Assembly (NCBI GenBank): GCA_963827905.1
Contig: CAWHCB010000010.1
Span: 124,001 to 188,000 of the forward strand
Length of the DNA: 64,000 bases
Direction of reading: 5' to 3'
DNA from: JACXTP01 sp963827905
Lineage (GTDB): Archaea; Thermoplasmatota; Thermoplasmata; Methanomassiliicoccales; UBA472
The notes under the pieces are model-generated. The model saw only the letters and a program-made list of their open reading frames with translations. It was not told the origin of the DNA and did no database searches. The stretch's first letter is position 1. Each line of letters opens with the position of its first letter. This document shows, in pieces, positions 47,869 to 57,585 of the stretch. A program made the translations under genes and the position numbers.

Positions 47869-48645
47869 ATGTTGGTCATCAGCGAGCGGGTGAACGGGCT
47901 CTTCGGCGCGGTCGGCAAGGCGATAGACAAGCGCGACGGCAAGTGGATACAGGAGCACGCCCTGCACCAGCTGGAATGCGGGGCGACCGTCCTGGACGTC
48001 AACACCGGTCCGGGACGGGAGGACGGCCCGGCGGCGATGGACTGGTTGGTGCGCACCATCCAGGACGTCACCGAGGCCACGCTGTGCATCGACACCCCCG
48101 GCCTGAAGACCATGACCGCTGGCCTGAGGGCGGCCAAGAACCCGGTCATCATGAACTCCACCACCGCGGAGCGGAAACGCATGGAAGCGCTGTTCCCGCT
48201 CTGTCGCGAGCATGGTGCGGAGATCATCTGCCTCACCATGGACGAGAAGGGCATACCGAACGACGCCGAGACGCGGACAGAGCTGGCCATGACCATGGTC
48301 ACCGTGGCCATGGAGCACGAGATCATGCCCGACCGGTTGCTCCTGGACCCGCTCGTCCTTCCGATCAAGGCCGCCCAGGACCAAGGCATGAAGGTCGTGA
48401 AGGCCATCGGGATGTTCCAGGCGTTGAACGAACCGCCCATCCGCACCGTGGTCGGACTTAGCAATGTATCCAACGGCTGCAAGGACCGGCCGTTGGTGAA
48501 CCGCACCTACCTGGCCATGTTGTTGGGGGCGGGTCTGAGCGCTGCCATCCTCGACCCGGAGGACCGATCGCTCATGGAGACGGTGAAGACCGGCCAAGTG
48601 CTTCGCAACGAGAAGTTGTACTGTGATGATTTCCTTCGGGCCTAG
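47869..48645 (+). CDS. acsE: methyltetrahydrofolate:corrinoid/iron-sulfur protein methyltransferase
   Basis: The 258-residue protein aligns along its length with bacterial AcsE: MLVISERVNGLFGAVGKAID, ATVLDVNTGPGREDGPAAMD, VIMNSTTAERKRMEALFPLC, PDRLLLDPLVLPIKAAQDQG, VGLSNVSNGCKDRPLVNRTY. It moves the methyl group of methyl-THF to the corrinoid of AcsC/AcsD. This shows the pathway uses tetrahydrofolate rather than methanopterin. It stands apart from acsBDC, divergent from rnc. Intact frame. Confidence 0.96.
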   Translation: MLVISERVNGLFGAVGKAIDKRDGKWIQEHALHQLECGATVLDVNTGPGREDGPAAMDWLVRTIQDVTEATLCIDTPGLKTMTAGLRAAKNPVIMNSTTAERKRMEALFPLCREHGAEIICLTMDEKGIPNDAETRTELAMTMVTVAMEHEIMPDRLLLDPLVLPIKAAQDQGMKVVKAIGMFQALNEPPIRTVVGLSNVSNGCKDRPLVNRTYLAMLLGAGLSAAILDPEDRSLMETVKTGQVLRNEKLYCDDFLRA

Positions 48646-49046
48646 TCCTTGATGGGCTCGATCGCCTTCAGACGAAGCGCGGACCATACCTCGTCGACCG
48701 ATATGTTGGATACCGCATCGAACCCTATCGTACGGACATAGGCCCAGATGATGTCCCGATTCAGGTCGGTCCTGATCCCGGAACCCCCCTTTGGATATGT
48801 GACCCAAAGGACGGCGGTCCCGAGCTCCGACCTGATCCCGTCCAACCTTGACCTTAGCATGGCCATGTCAGTCACGAATATCTGCACGACCGAGGCGTCG
48901 GATCGCATCACGGACTCCAGTCGGCAACCGTGCGGCAGCACCCCCAGGAGGGAGACGTAACCATCCGGCGCGTCGATCACGACGATGAGCTGTCCGGGCT
49001 TGAGGTGGAATTTCTCCGCTATGCTCTTCGTGGACACCGGACCCAT
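48642..49046 (-). CDS. DUF3052-like protein
   Basis: An intact 134-residue protein: STKSIAEKFHLKPGQLIVVI DAPDGYVSLLG at the N-terminus and LWVTYPKGGSGIRTDLNRDI in the middle, matching the DUF3052 pattern. It is small, soluble and of unknown role. Its stop overlaps the acsE stop by four bases (convergent). Confidence 0.75.
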   Translation of the reverse strand: MGPVSTKSIAEKFHLKPGQLIVVIDAPDGYVSLLGVLPHGCRLESVMRSDASVVQIFVTDMAMLRSRLDGIRSELGTAVLWVTYPKGGSGIRTDLNRDIIWAYVRTIGFDAVSNISVDEVWSALRLKAIEPIKD

Positions 49047-49129
49047 GTCCCATATCTAGAGCGGGCGAGGATTTCAGCTTTTCGCGGCATGAAAGCGATA
49101 AATCCCCCACAAGGGAATGGAGCATTAGG

Positions 49130-50030
49130 ATGGAACTGGCGGTCGGAACGATGGAATATGCTCGGGGCGCGGTGCGCATGGCCCGTCCCTTCGTGCTCCT
49201 GGCCGGCGTGCTGGCCTACCTGGTCGGCCTGGCCTATGCCTGGTTCCGCGTCGGCTCCATCGACACCATGGCCGCCGTCTACGGTCTGCTGGTCCTCATG
49301 ACCGCCACCATGATGGGGCATTACGCCGACGAGTACGCGGACCTGGATACCGATTCCATAACCCGACGCACCCGGTTCTCCGGAGGGTCGGGGGTGCTGC
49401 CCGAAGGGCGCCTGCCCCCCAGGTTCGCGCTTCACATGGCGTTGGCCATGCTGATGATCAGCCTTTTGCTGGCCAGTGCGGGTTGGCTATGGGGCATGTT
49501 CACCTTGGATTACCTGGCGTTGCTCGCGGTTGTCGTTGTTCCTCGGCTGGTCCTATTCCATGCCACCTTTGCGCCTGGAGCGAAGGGGATGGGGCGAACT
49601 GGACAATGCTTTCCTGGGGGGATTCTCGATGGTCCTGGCCGGATACCTGCCCCAGGCGGGAAACGTCGACCTTGACTCCCTGTTGTTCTGTTCGCCCATG
49701 TTCCTGGTGGTCCTGATCAACCTCATCCCGGTGCATTGGTCCGACCGGGAGGCGGACCGAACGGTGGGCAAGATCACCCTGGTGGTTAGGCTGGGCGAGA
49801 GGGCATCCGCATTGTACCTGTTGCTCATCGGATCGCTATATCTGGCAACGCTTTTGCTTTGGCCGAACGTCATACCGACCGAGGCCTTGGTGATGATGAT
49901 GCTGACCCTCCCCTTTGCCCTCTGGTCCTATCTCAGGTTCAAAAGGAGGGGCGATGAGTGGACCGGGTCGTTGTTGATGGGGGCGTTCTTCCTGGCCTCC
50001 ATCGCCGGGCTGTCGCTCGCCAGTTTTTAG
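49130..50030 (+). CDS. UbiA-family prenyltransferase, frameshifted
   Basis: A polytopic membrane protein with the two aspartate-rich motifs of the UbiA family: GHYADEYADLDTDSITRRTR near residue 65 and HWSDREADRTVGKITLVVRL near residue 205. One extra base near 49540 divides it; the parts join around the third and fourth helices. The repaired length is about 299 residues. It attaches a prenyl chain to an aromatic or glycerol acceptor; the MenA-like layout hints at a quinone, but no quinone genes are nearby. Confidence 0.88.
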
Positions 50031-50055
50031 CTAAGAAGTGTGTAAAAAATTAAAA

Positions 50056-50071
50056 CGGGCCGTTGGGCCCG
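50056..50071 (-). terminator. hairpin plus U-tract terminator of the zinc-finger gene
   Basis: On the minus strand CGGGCC and GGCCCG form a perfect 6-bp stem with a 4-base loop, followed by TTTTAATTTTTT. It lies 24 bases after the stop of the gene ending at 50095. The plus strand gives no U-tract, so it serves the leftward gene. Confidence 0.6.
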
Positions 50072-50094
50072 ATGCGTTGCGCGTCCTTGTAGGT

Positions 50095-50280
50095 TCAGTA
50101 TCTGTCGCGCTTCGGCTTGTGCTTCGCGTAGCAATCCCTGCAGTAGACCGGCCTTCCCTCAGTCGGTTTGAAGGGAACCTGGGTCTGACATCCGCAGTCA
50201 GAACAGGTGGTGTCATGCATCTCTTTTGGCCCGTCGTTCCTGGGGCGCCCGTAGCTGCCCCCTCTGTTGTTTCCGTACAT
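50095..50280 (-). CDS. small CxxC-x(n)-CxxC zinc-finger protein
   Basis: The 61-residue protein has a Gly/Arg/Asn-rich N-terminus (MYGNNRGGSYGRPRNDGP) and a zinc finger made by HDTTCSDCGCQTQVPFKPTE and RPVYCRDCYAKHKP. This short finger is common in archaea and some bacteria. It probably binds nucleic acid or protein; the role is unknown. A hairpin terminator follows. Confidence 0.85.
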   Translation of the reverse strand: MYGNNRGGSYGRPRNDGPKEMHDTTCSDCGCQTQVPFKPTEGRPVYCRDCYAKHKPKRDRY

Positions 50281-50427
50281 TACTAAACTACCTACGTTTG
50301 CTTATTTCCCTGGCCCTTTCGAAGCCGTGGGATGTGGTTTCAATGATATTTCCAATATTTAATTCAATCTGGAAGATAGACCGCGGTCAATATCAATCGG
50401 ATATCGGTACAGGAACGCTTGGGACCC

Positions 50428-50927
50428 TCATTTCATTTTAACAAGTTCTATCGCTTCCTTCCCCGACATATTTTCGATGGTAATTTCCACAACACAAACT
50501 GTGTTGATGTCTTTATCAATCTCATCTTCCCCTTCCTTCTCAAAGCCCGAAGAATACTTCCGCACCAAAAGTCCCAATGCATGACGTTTGAGCGTTTCTT
50601 CTGAGACGATTCTAGCTTTTCCAAATATTATTACACTTCTAAAATAGGTCGTGAACTTCTCTGGCACGATCTGGTCTTCATCAACAATAACGAAGGACAC
50701 CTTGTCGTTCCTAGTGAGTCCATCAATCTTATGTCCATCTTTGGCACAGTGGAAAAATAACTTTCCGTTTTCGTAGACGTAACTTAACGGAACTGCATAG
50801 GGATAGTCCATCATCCCCACTTGACTGCTAGGACTCCGAGCGTTTCGCCCTCTACTGGATCATCTGCCTCCAGTTCGAGACCTCCTGTGGACAGGAGCTG
50901 TTTTCTCCTTCTCATCGGTCTGAACAT
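50428..50927 (-). CDS. pyridoxamine 5'-phosphate oxidase-like (NimA-type) FMN protein, frameshifted
   Basis: The start at 50927 has a strong GGAGG site, and the N-terminus (MFRPMRRRKQLLSTGGLELE, LGVLAVKWG) is typical of NimA-like proteins. Near 50825 one base seems to be missing; the next frame continues DYPYAVPLSYVYENGKLFFH CAKDGHKIDGL and ends at 50428. The repaired length is about 166 residues. These split-barrel proteins bind FMN or heme and may reduce nitro compounds; the in vivo role is unknown. It is more AT-rich than its neighbours. Confidence 0.85.
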
Positions 50928-51056
50928 TTGACGCCTCCATTCGTTACAGATTGAAGACTATGATGTAAGAAAAAACACCTCATGACGCCGCAGAAAGAGG
51001 TCGTGACAATAAAGACAACAACATGATGATGGCCATGCCGACCAGCCCCGTCCTTC

Positions 51057-51982
51057 TCACCGGTCCGCTCCTGGTCGGGGCAGGAGCCCGGCATCCCGCA
51101 CGATCTGCGGCACCGCCTCCTCCCAGGCCACGGCCATGATGTGCACGCCATGGACGCCTTCTATGCCCTTAAGGTGCTCGATCTGCTCGTGACATAGGCG
51201 GAGGCCTTCCGCCTTGGGGTCGCTGGCGGAGCGCATGCGGTCCACCACCTCGTCCGGGACGATCATCCCGGACACCTTGTTCTTCATGTACAGGGCGACC
51301 TTGTGGGACTTTAACGGCATCACTCCGGCCAATATGTGCGTCCGTTCGTGCAGTCCACGCTGGCGCACCTGTTCCATCCAACGCTCGAAGCGGCCCATGT
51401 CATAGATGGACTGGGTCTGGATGAAGTCCGCCCCGGCGTTGACCTTCTTGGCCAGGCGGTGCACGCGGAACTCGAACGGGTCCGCGAACGGGTTCGCCGC
51501 CGCCCCGAGGAACAGCTTCGGGGGGACCTCCAGCTTGTCCCCGCCCCACACCGTGCCCTCGTCGCGCATCTTCTTGAACACCATCAACTGCTGTATCGAG
51601 TCCAGGTCGTAGACGTTCTTGGCCTCGCGCTGGTTGCCGAAGCATTGGTGGTCGCCGCTGATGCAGAGCACGTTGCGGATGCCCAGAGCGGAGGCCCCCA
51701 GGATGTCCGACTGCATGGCCAGGCGGTTCCGGTCCCGACAGGTCATCTGGATGACCGGCTCCAGCGCCCTCTTGCAGGCATATCACTCCCGACGCTATGC
51801 TGGAGAGCCTTACCATGGCCGTCTGGTTGTCGGTCAGGTTGAAGGCGTCGGCGTGGCCGCGCATGTTCCGGGCGTGCTTGATGATGGTCTCCGGGCTGGA
51901 CGACTTGGGGGGTCCGATCTCCGCCGTGACGGCGAAGCGTCCGGCGCTGAGCGTCCGTCTCCAGCTCGCTGCCCGACTTCAT
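51057..51982 (-). CDS. metF: methylenetetrahydrofolate reductase, catalytic subunit, frameshifted
   Basis: Parts in three frames join as one TIM-barrel reductase: GRFAVTAEIGPPKSSSPETI, AFNLTDNQTAMVRLSSIASG, then after a second shift CRDRNRLAMQSDILGASALG, NVLCISGDHQCFGNQREAKN and GADFIQTQSIYDMGRFERWM. Extra bases lie near 51962 and 51783. The repaired length is about 307 residues. It reduces methylene-THF to methyl-THF. ATG 51982 overlaps the metV stop (ATGA). It is the last gene of the hdrA-hdrA-mvhD-metV-metF operon. Confidence 0.93.
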
Positions 51983-52683
51983 CTGGTCCCCTCCAGCTGC
52001 CTGCGCTCCTCAGCGTCCAGGACGTATTCTTTTCGAACGATCTTGCGAGGCCCGCCGCTGCGGCTCGGTCTCCAGTCCTTGGGCGGCAACGGCGTCTCCA
52101 TCAGGTCCAATCGGCCCAGGCGCTCCAGGCTGTGGTAGATCTGGTCCCAGGCGCATGGCGTCTCGGCGGATATCTCGCACTTGCCGTTCTGCGAGCCTCC
52201 GCAGGGCCCGTTCATCAGCGATTTGGCGCACCGGGCCACCGGGCATATCCCCCCGGTGAGGTGCAGCACGCAGTCGCCACATCCGCCGCACTTCTCGATG
52301 AAGACCCCCATCTCCTCCGGGGCGCCCATGTTGGACGTGTCCAATCCGGGTATGACCCTGACATCGGGGTACATGGCCTGGATGACCTGGGCCCCCACGC
52401 CGCAGGCCAACGATACGATGCAATCGCGGTCCTGGACCGAATGGGCGAGCTGTTCCGCCCATTCCCTTTCGCAGGCCCTCTCCAGCGTGACCTCGGCTAT
52501 GTCCCAGCCCATCCCCTTCAGGTCTGAGTGTATCCTCAGGGCCTCGGCCAGGACGCCGACCTCCTTCTCTCCGCCGGCCAGGCAGATGGCGACGCAGGAA
52601 CGGCAGCCCACGAGCAGTATGTCCTTGTGCGTGTCCAGCGCGTTGACCACCAGGGGCAACGGCTTCTGCTGTGCGATGATCAT
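51979..52683 (-). CDS. metV: MetV, zinc/Fe-S subunit of methylenetetrahydrofolate reductase
   Basis: The 234-residue protein matches the MetV family (MTHFR C-terminal, cysteine-rich): ILLVGCRSCVAICLAGGEKE, FIEKCGGCGDCVLHLTGGIC, and NGPCGGSQNGKCEI. The many cysteines bind iron-sulfur and zinc. In acetogens such as Moorella, MetV links MetF to the HdrA-MvhD electron-transfer subunits. It overlaps both neighbours by four bases. Intact frame. Confidence 0.92.
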   Translation of the reverse strand: MIIAQQKPLPLVVNALDTHKDILLVGCRSCVAICLAGGEKEVGVLAEALRIHSDLKGMGWDIAEVTLERACEREWAEQLAHSVQDRDCIVSLACGVGAQVIQAMYPDVRVIPGLDTSNMGAPEEMGVFIEKCGGCGDCVLHLTGGICPVARCAKSLMNGPCGGSQNGKCEISAETPCAWDQIYHSLERLGRLDLMETPLPPKDWRPSRSGGPRKIVRKEYVLDAEERRQLEGTR

Positions 52684-53084
52684 TTCCTCACCTTGTTGAT
52701 GGGGCTCTCCCCGATGACCTCAAGACGCTTCATCATCCCTTCCACCGCCTCGACGAAACGCCAGGCCTGGTTGGACGAGAGGTTTACCATTTCCAGGCGC
52801 TCCGGTTCGATGCCCAACTGGCCGAGCAGCTCTCTGGCCTGTAGCACCCGCTTCCTCGCCTCCATGTTGCCATACTGGAAGTTGCAGTTGCCCTCCAGGC
52901 AGCCGACCACCAGCACGGCGTCCGCCCCTTCCCGGAACGCCCTCAGGACGTGCTTTGTGTCCAGCCTTCCCGTGCAGGGCAGGCGGATGATGGTGACATT
53001 GGGATCGTATCGCTTGCCCTGGACCCCGGCCAGGTCCGCGGCCGAGTACCCGCAGTAGGAGCAGGTCATGGCGATCACCTTCAT
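52680..53084 (-). CDS. mvhD: MvhD/FlpD-type iron-sulfur subunit
   Basis: The 134-residue protein is typical MvhD: MTCSYCGYSAADLAGVQGKR, VTIIRLPCTGRLDTKHVLRA, and VLVVGCLEGNCNFQYGNMEA, with five cysteines for a [2Fe-2S] cluster. It passes electrons between an HdrA subunit and a partner enzyme. Here it lies between the HdrA-like and MetV genes, overlapping both by ATGA. Intact frame. Confidence 0.93.
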   Translation of the reverse strand: MKVIAMTCSYCGYSAADLAGVQGKRYDPNVTIIRLPCTGRLDTKHVLRAFREGADAVLVVGCLEGNCNFQYGNMEARKRVLQARELLGQLGIEPERLEMVNLSSNQAWRFVEAVEGMMKRLEVIGESPINKVRK

Positions 53085-54732
53085 CCCCTATCCCCCCTCA
53101 ACGCCGCATGCAACGCGATCTCGATCTGGTCGTCCCGGAACGAGTATTGCTGGATGGCCTTGGATGGGCACATCCCGACACAGACGCCGCAACCCTGGCA
53201 CGAAGAGATGTCGATGGTCGCCTTGCCCTCCCTGCCGATGCTCGGGGCCTGGTAGGGGCAGATGCGCACGCAGGTGAGGCAGGCGGAACATTTGTCGGGC
53301 CACACCTCGGCGACCTCGCCACCGCTGCGCCGTTCCGTCCCGAGCAGATTAGAGGCCATCACCGTCGCCGACCTCGCCTCCAGGGACGGTCCGGTGCCGA
53401 GGCTGCGCTCCGCCGCGCCGCCGCACAGGAACACACCCTCCCGCAGGTGGAGCTCGGTTTGAGCTTGGCATTGGGACGGAGGAAACGGCCCTGGGCATCG
53501 ATGGGGATGCCGATGGCCCGTGCCAAAGTGGAGGTATCTGGAATCGCGGTGGCGTTGTCGAGCACGAGCAGGTCGAAAGGTATGGTGACCTCGCCCCCCA
53601 GGTGGATGTCGTTTACGACCAGTTCATTCCCCTTTTGCTGGGGCAGCCTATCGCTGCGCAACACCCTGACCCCAGCCTCCATGGCCTTGCTGTAACCAGC
53701 CTCGCACTGGCCGAAGGCGAAGACCTCCCTGGTGATGATGGTCACCGAGCATCTGGGACGTGTCGATCTCAGGAACAGGGCGTTGTGCACCGCCTCATGG
53801 GTGGAAAGGGGATCGAAGGCGCTCTCGCCCGCTTCGTCCATGGCCAGCATGACCACTTGCCGGGGGATGGCCCTCCCCGCGCGCAACGCTTCCTCCAGAT
53901 CGTGCTGGCTCATGGTCTCGCCCTGGTACCTTCCCGTTAACGGGTTGGGGGCGTCCTCCAGGTCCAACGCCACCACCACCGCGCCGATCGACAGCTCCGT
54001 CTCCCCCAGAGGCGTGTCCAGGACCGCTTGGAATCGACCGGGATGTCCCTTCAGGTCGGTGAGGCGGGTGTCGTTGAGCACCGTCACCGCGTCCCCGGCC
54101 TGGCCGAGGAACTGCTCGAAGCTTCCCTCCTCCAGGCTGATCATCTCCTCGCCATGGGCCTCGTCCACGATGTGGTCGGAGGCGTTCACCATGATTACCT
54201 CATGCCTGAGCAGGTAGGCCTCTTTCGCGGCGACGCAGGCGCTATGCCCTCCCCCCAGGACCATGATCGCCCTGGAGACCGGACCGCCCTCATTGTGCGG
54301 CGGGACCTGCAGGGAGAGGCATCTCTGCATCGATAGGTCCAGCAATCGCTCCGCCTTGCCCTGCGTCGATCCCTCCCCGTGCACCAGGGCGCATTGCTCC
54401 TTGAGGTTGCAGATCTCCACCATATAGGGATCGATACCGCCCCCTCTGGCCACCTGGAACATCCTTTCGCTCAGCAGCTTGTAGGAGCAACCGGCGATCA
54501 GCACACGGTCGACCTCGCCCGAGCGCAATGCGAGCACCATCCGGTCCGTGTCCTCGTCGCGGCAGCATCCGTCCATCACATCCACGCTGCGCACGCTGGG
54601 GTGCGAGAGGAGCCGTGCCATCAACGCGTCCAGGTCCACCTTCTCGGATACCGTTCCCTGGCAGCGGCACAGGAACACGGCCACCCCCTTCGGTCCGGGG
54701 ATGGGCGCATGGGCCGGTGGCGGGTCGCTCAT
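53081..54732 (-). CDS. HdrA/QmoB-like FAD iron-sulfur protein, frameshifted
   Basis: The N-terminal domain of HdrA is visible (KGVAVFLCRCQGTVSEKVDL, then MDGCCRDEDTDRMVL and LIAGCSYKLLSERMFQVARG). A flavin-type Rossmann fold (AIMVLGGGHSACVAAKEAYL) and, in another frame after about 53435, two C-terminal [4Fe-4S] motifs (CSACLTCVRICPYQAP; CQGCGVCVGMCPSKAI) follow. The repaired length is about 550 residues. The FAD site looks degenerate (no GGGPAG). With the preceding gene it resembles the QmoA/QmoB pair, with MvhD encoded separately. It overlaps both neighbours by ATGA. Confidence 0.85.
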
Positions 54733-56023
54733 TCCGACCCCTCCAGGTAGCGAACGACCTTGGCGGCGGCCACCACGCCCTCCATGGCGCTCTCCTCGAT
54801 GTCCTTGGGACCGGTGCATGCCCCAGCGAACACCAGGCCTTTCGCCTCGAGCGCCCTCGCCTGCTTGCCCTCGCTGAAGAAGTGGCCGTGCGGGTTGAGC
54901 TTGATGCCCATGGCCTCGGCCAAGAAATTGTTGGATGTGGAAGGTCCCATGCCCACCGACAGCACCACCAGGTCGAACTCCTCCGTCATGACGTTGCCAT
55001 CGTCAGGGGAGACGTAACGGACCTCGGGCTTGCCGCCAATGGAGACGCCGATCTCCGCCGGGCGGGAACGGATCGCCCGTACCCTATGGTCCTGCGATGC
55101 CCAGGCCAATAGGTCGTCCTGCCGGTCGTAGGGCCGCCAGTCCATGAAGAGGAAGGCCAGCTCGACCTGGGGGTCTTGGGCCACCAGATAGCGCCCCAGT
55201 TTAAGGGCGTACTTGCAGCACACCTTGGAGCAGAGCGGCATGCCGCGATGCGGGTCGCGGGAGCCGACGCATTGAATGAACGCCACCTTCCCTAGGGCCT
55301 TGACCCCGGGGACGTTGACCTTGCCCTCGGAATTGAGCATGCTCTCCAAGGAAGCCGATGTTATGACCCCAGGGACCGTTCCCAATCCCAGACGGGCCTC
55401 TGGGGTCGGATCGTAGGTTCGGGCCCCCACCGCCACCACGATGGCGTCCGCCTCCACCGCCCATAGCTCCTCCTCGCGGTCCAGGTCGATGGCCCCCGAG
55501 GGACAGGCCGCCGAGCAGAGCGCACAACCCAGCTCTCGGTCGTGGCAGACATCCTGGTCGATGCGGTAGACGAAACCTTGTCCGGTGGCCTGACGTGAGA
55601 CCGCTTTGGAAGGGCAGACCGCCGCGCATTTGCCACAGCGGTCGCATTTGGAGTCGTCGATGCTGCGGGGACCGATGGCGATGGTCGCCTTGTAGATGCC
55701 GTGGTCCCGCTCCAGCATGTCCAATCTGGCCTCGTTGACCACGGAGATCAGAGGGTCCTGCGACAACGGAGCGACCTTGTCCATGGAAAGGCAGACGTCA
55801 CATTTCACGCACTGGACCTTCCCTTTGCATGCGAGGTCGAGGGGCCTCCCCCCGACGCAGGGCCCCTTCTCGATCAATGTGCAATGCACACCGCGATGGG
55901 CCAGGGTCTGCGCTGCGCTCATCCCCGCCGGTCCGCCGCCAAGGACCAGGACGTTCCTCAGGATGGGCCCCCCGCAAGGCGCGCCAGCAACGGGCGGTCG
56001 ATGTTATCGGTTGTGAATGGCAC
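54729..56023 (-). CDS. HdrA/QmoA-like FAD iron-sulfur protein, frameshifted at N-terminus
   Basis: The flavin motif NVLVLGGGPAGMSAAQTLAH, the GGRPLDLACKGK loop, two [4Fe-4S] motifs (CDRCGKCAAVCPSKAV; CALCSAACPSGAID) and the HdrA-typical FIQCVGSRDPHRGMPLCSKV are present. It lacks the HdrA N-terminal domain and the C-terminal ferredoxin domain, as QmoA does. The start is set to GTG 56023 after correcting one base in the C6 run at 55968-55973; that GTG lies about 23 bases after a minus-strand TATTTATA, fitting a leaderless message. It is the first gene of the five-gene operon. The start is uncertain. Confidence 0.85.
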
Positions 56024-56045
56024 CGACCCTTCTGACCTGAGCGCG

Positions 56046-56053
56046 CGTATAAA
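56046..56053 (-). promoter_or_regulatory. TATA box for the hdrA-mvhD-metVF operon
   Basis: TATTTATA on the minus strand sits about 23-30 bases before the proposed GTG start at 56023, the usual archaeal spacing. The same box (TATAAATA on the plus strand) could also serve the deacetylase gene at 56122. Confidence 0.5.
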
Positions 56054-56121
56054 TAGGTTGTGCGGAAGCCTTCAAAGGAGCTCCAGAACGATTATCTAGA
56101 ACCGGCTGGATTTGCATCATC

Positions 56122-56961
56122 ATGCGACAATGCGCCTTCACCGTGGACGTGGACCGGGACGTGAACAAACCGTGCACCGGTCAGGCCTGCGCGGTGTCGA
56201 ACGCCGTCGATGGCGACCAGGGGCCGCGCTTCCGCTCCTCGGCCAAAGGGTTGGAGCGCATGGTAGACCTGCTCGACCATCTGGACATCCAGGGCACGTT
56301 CTTCTTCGAGGCGCGCACCGCCCTGGAGCTATCACGCGAGATCGACATCGTGGACCTAATGAAGGGGCACGAGGTCGCAAGCCATGCTTACGACCATGAG
56401 GACCTCACCGGCAAGGAGACCGGGGTGAAGCTGACCCGGTCGGACATGGACGACATCCTGGAGAGGAGCGTATCAGCGTTGCACGAGATCTTTGGCACGG
56501 GGAGGATGGGGTTCCGCGCCCCCTACCTTGGCGTCCGGGACGATCTGGCCGGTCTGTTGCAGGAAAAGGGCTTCAAGTACGATTCCTCGGTCATCCTGAT
56601 GCTGAAGGATGGCGCCATCAGACCGTTCCAGCTCTCCAACGGGCTGTGGGAGGTGCCGGTGGCTTGCGCCAACGACGCCGAGGGCAAGAAGATCGTGGGC
56701 TACCTTTGGCCCATGCATGAGAACGCCCGACCGCCCGAGCACTACGTGGACATGTTCGAGCGGTTCCGAGAAGGTCTGTTCGTCCTGGCGGACCATTCCT
56801 GGCATGTGCAGGAGAGCTACTCCCGGGGCATGCTTTCCGGTCCCGACGCCGAGCGGGAGCTGACCAAGTTGAGGATGGTTTTGGAGGGCGCCTTGGACAG
56901 CGGGGTGGAGTTCACGCGCATAGACGACCATATCCTGGAGCATTTCGGCGAGGGGAGATGA
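56122..56961 (+). CDS. polysaccharide deacetylase family protein
   Basis: The NodB-type motifs are visible: CAFTVDVDRDVNKPCTG (catalytic and metal aspartates), VASHAYDHEDLTGKE (metal histidines) and GFRAPYLGVRDDLAG. It lacks a signal peptide, so it acts in the cytoplasm. Members remove acetyl or other acyl groups from N-acetyl sugars or related amides. The 279-residue frame is intact. Its stop overlaps the start of the DUF3786 gene by ATGA. Confidence 0.9.
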   Translation: MRQCAFTVDVDRDVNKPCTGQACAVSNAVDGDQGPRFRSSAKGLERMVDLLDHLDIQGTFFFEARTALELSREIDIVDLMKGHEVASHAYDHEDLTGKETGVKLTRSDMDDILERSVSALHEIFGTGRMGFRAPYLGVRDDLAGLLQEKGFKYDSSVILMLKDGAIRPFQLSNGLWEVPVACANDAEGKKIVGYLWPMHENARPPEHYVDMFERFREGLFVLADHSWHVQESYSRGMLSGPDAERELTKLRMVLEGALDSGVEFTRIDDHILEHFGEGR

Positions 56962-57585
56962 GCTCGGGGTACGAGGGGCGACGCAACGAATCCTACCGGG
57001 CCGCCTGGGAGCTGGCCTGGGAGAGGTTGCCGGTGAGCGCGCTTGCCTGAGGTGGCCAAGGCTACCGGGTCGGAGTTCGATGGTAGGACGTTCTGTGTCA
57101 GATTGCTCGACCGCTCCGCCTCGGTGGACATCGAGACGAGGGAGGTCCGCAGCGACCTGCCCGAACATGACCGCTTCCTCAGCATCGTGATATTGCACTA
57201 CCTGGCCGGAGATCACCGGGTCAGGCCCTCGGAGGAATGGGCCCTGTTCCGTCAGCTTCCCGGGGGGGAGAGCTTCCATGGCGCCTTCCAGAAACGAGTG
57301 GTGGACGAGCTGGCCCTTTCCTTCTCGGAGGACCCGGCGGCGCTGAGCCGGGCCGGTCGGAGATTATGCGGGCGGGTCGAGGGATTTGGCAGCGCCACCG
57401 TGGTCTTGGGCTTCCTGCCCAACCTCCCGGTCCGGGTCACCGTCTGGCAGGGCGATGACGAGGTGCCAGGGAACGCCACCATGCTGTTCCCGACCTCCGC
57501 CTCCCGCCTGTTGCCGACCGAGGATTTCGCCGAGGTCGGGGCGGTCGCTTTGGCGGCGCTGAGAAGGGCGTCCGACCTCAGTTGA
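56958..57585 (+). CDS. DUF3786 domain protein, frameshifted
   Basis: ATG 56958 overlaps the stop of the deacetylase gene. The first frame reads MSSGYEGRRNESYRAAWELA and stops. After removing one base near 57050 the rest (PEVAKATGSEFDGRTFCVRL, DRFLSIVILHYLAGDHRVRP, FGSATVVLGFLPNLPVRVTV) matches the DUF3786 family of anaerobes, about 208 residues. DUF3786 genes are common in organisms with the acetyl-CoA pathway, but the function is unknown. Its last bases overlap the convergent fhs end. Confidence 0.8.

Noticed and set aside
56046..56053. A true bidirectional promoter for the Hdr operon and deacetylase
   Set aside because: The single TATA box is near both genes, but its distance fits the leftward start (about 23-30 bases) much better than the rightward one (about 70 bases), so shared use is not shown.
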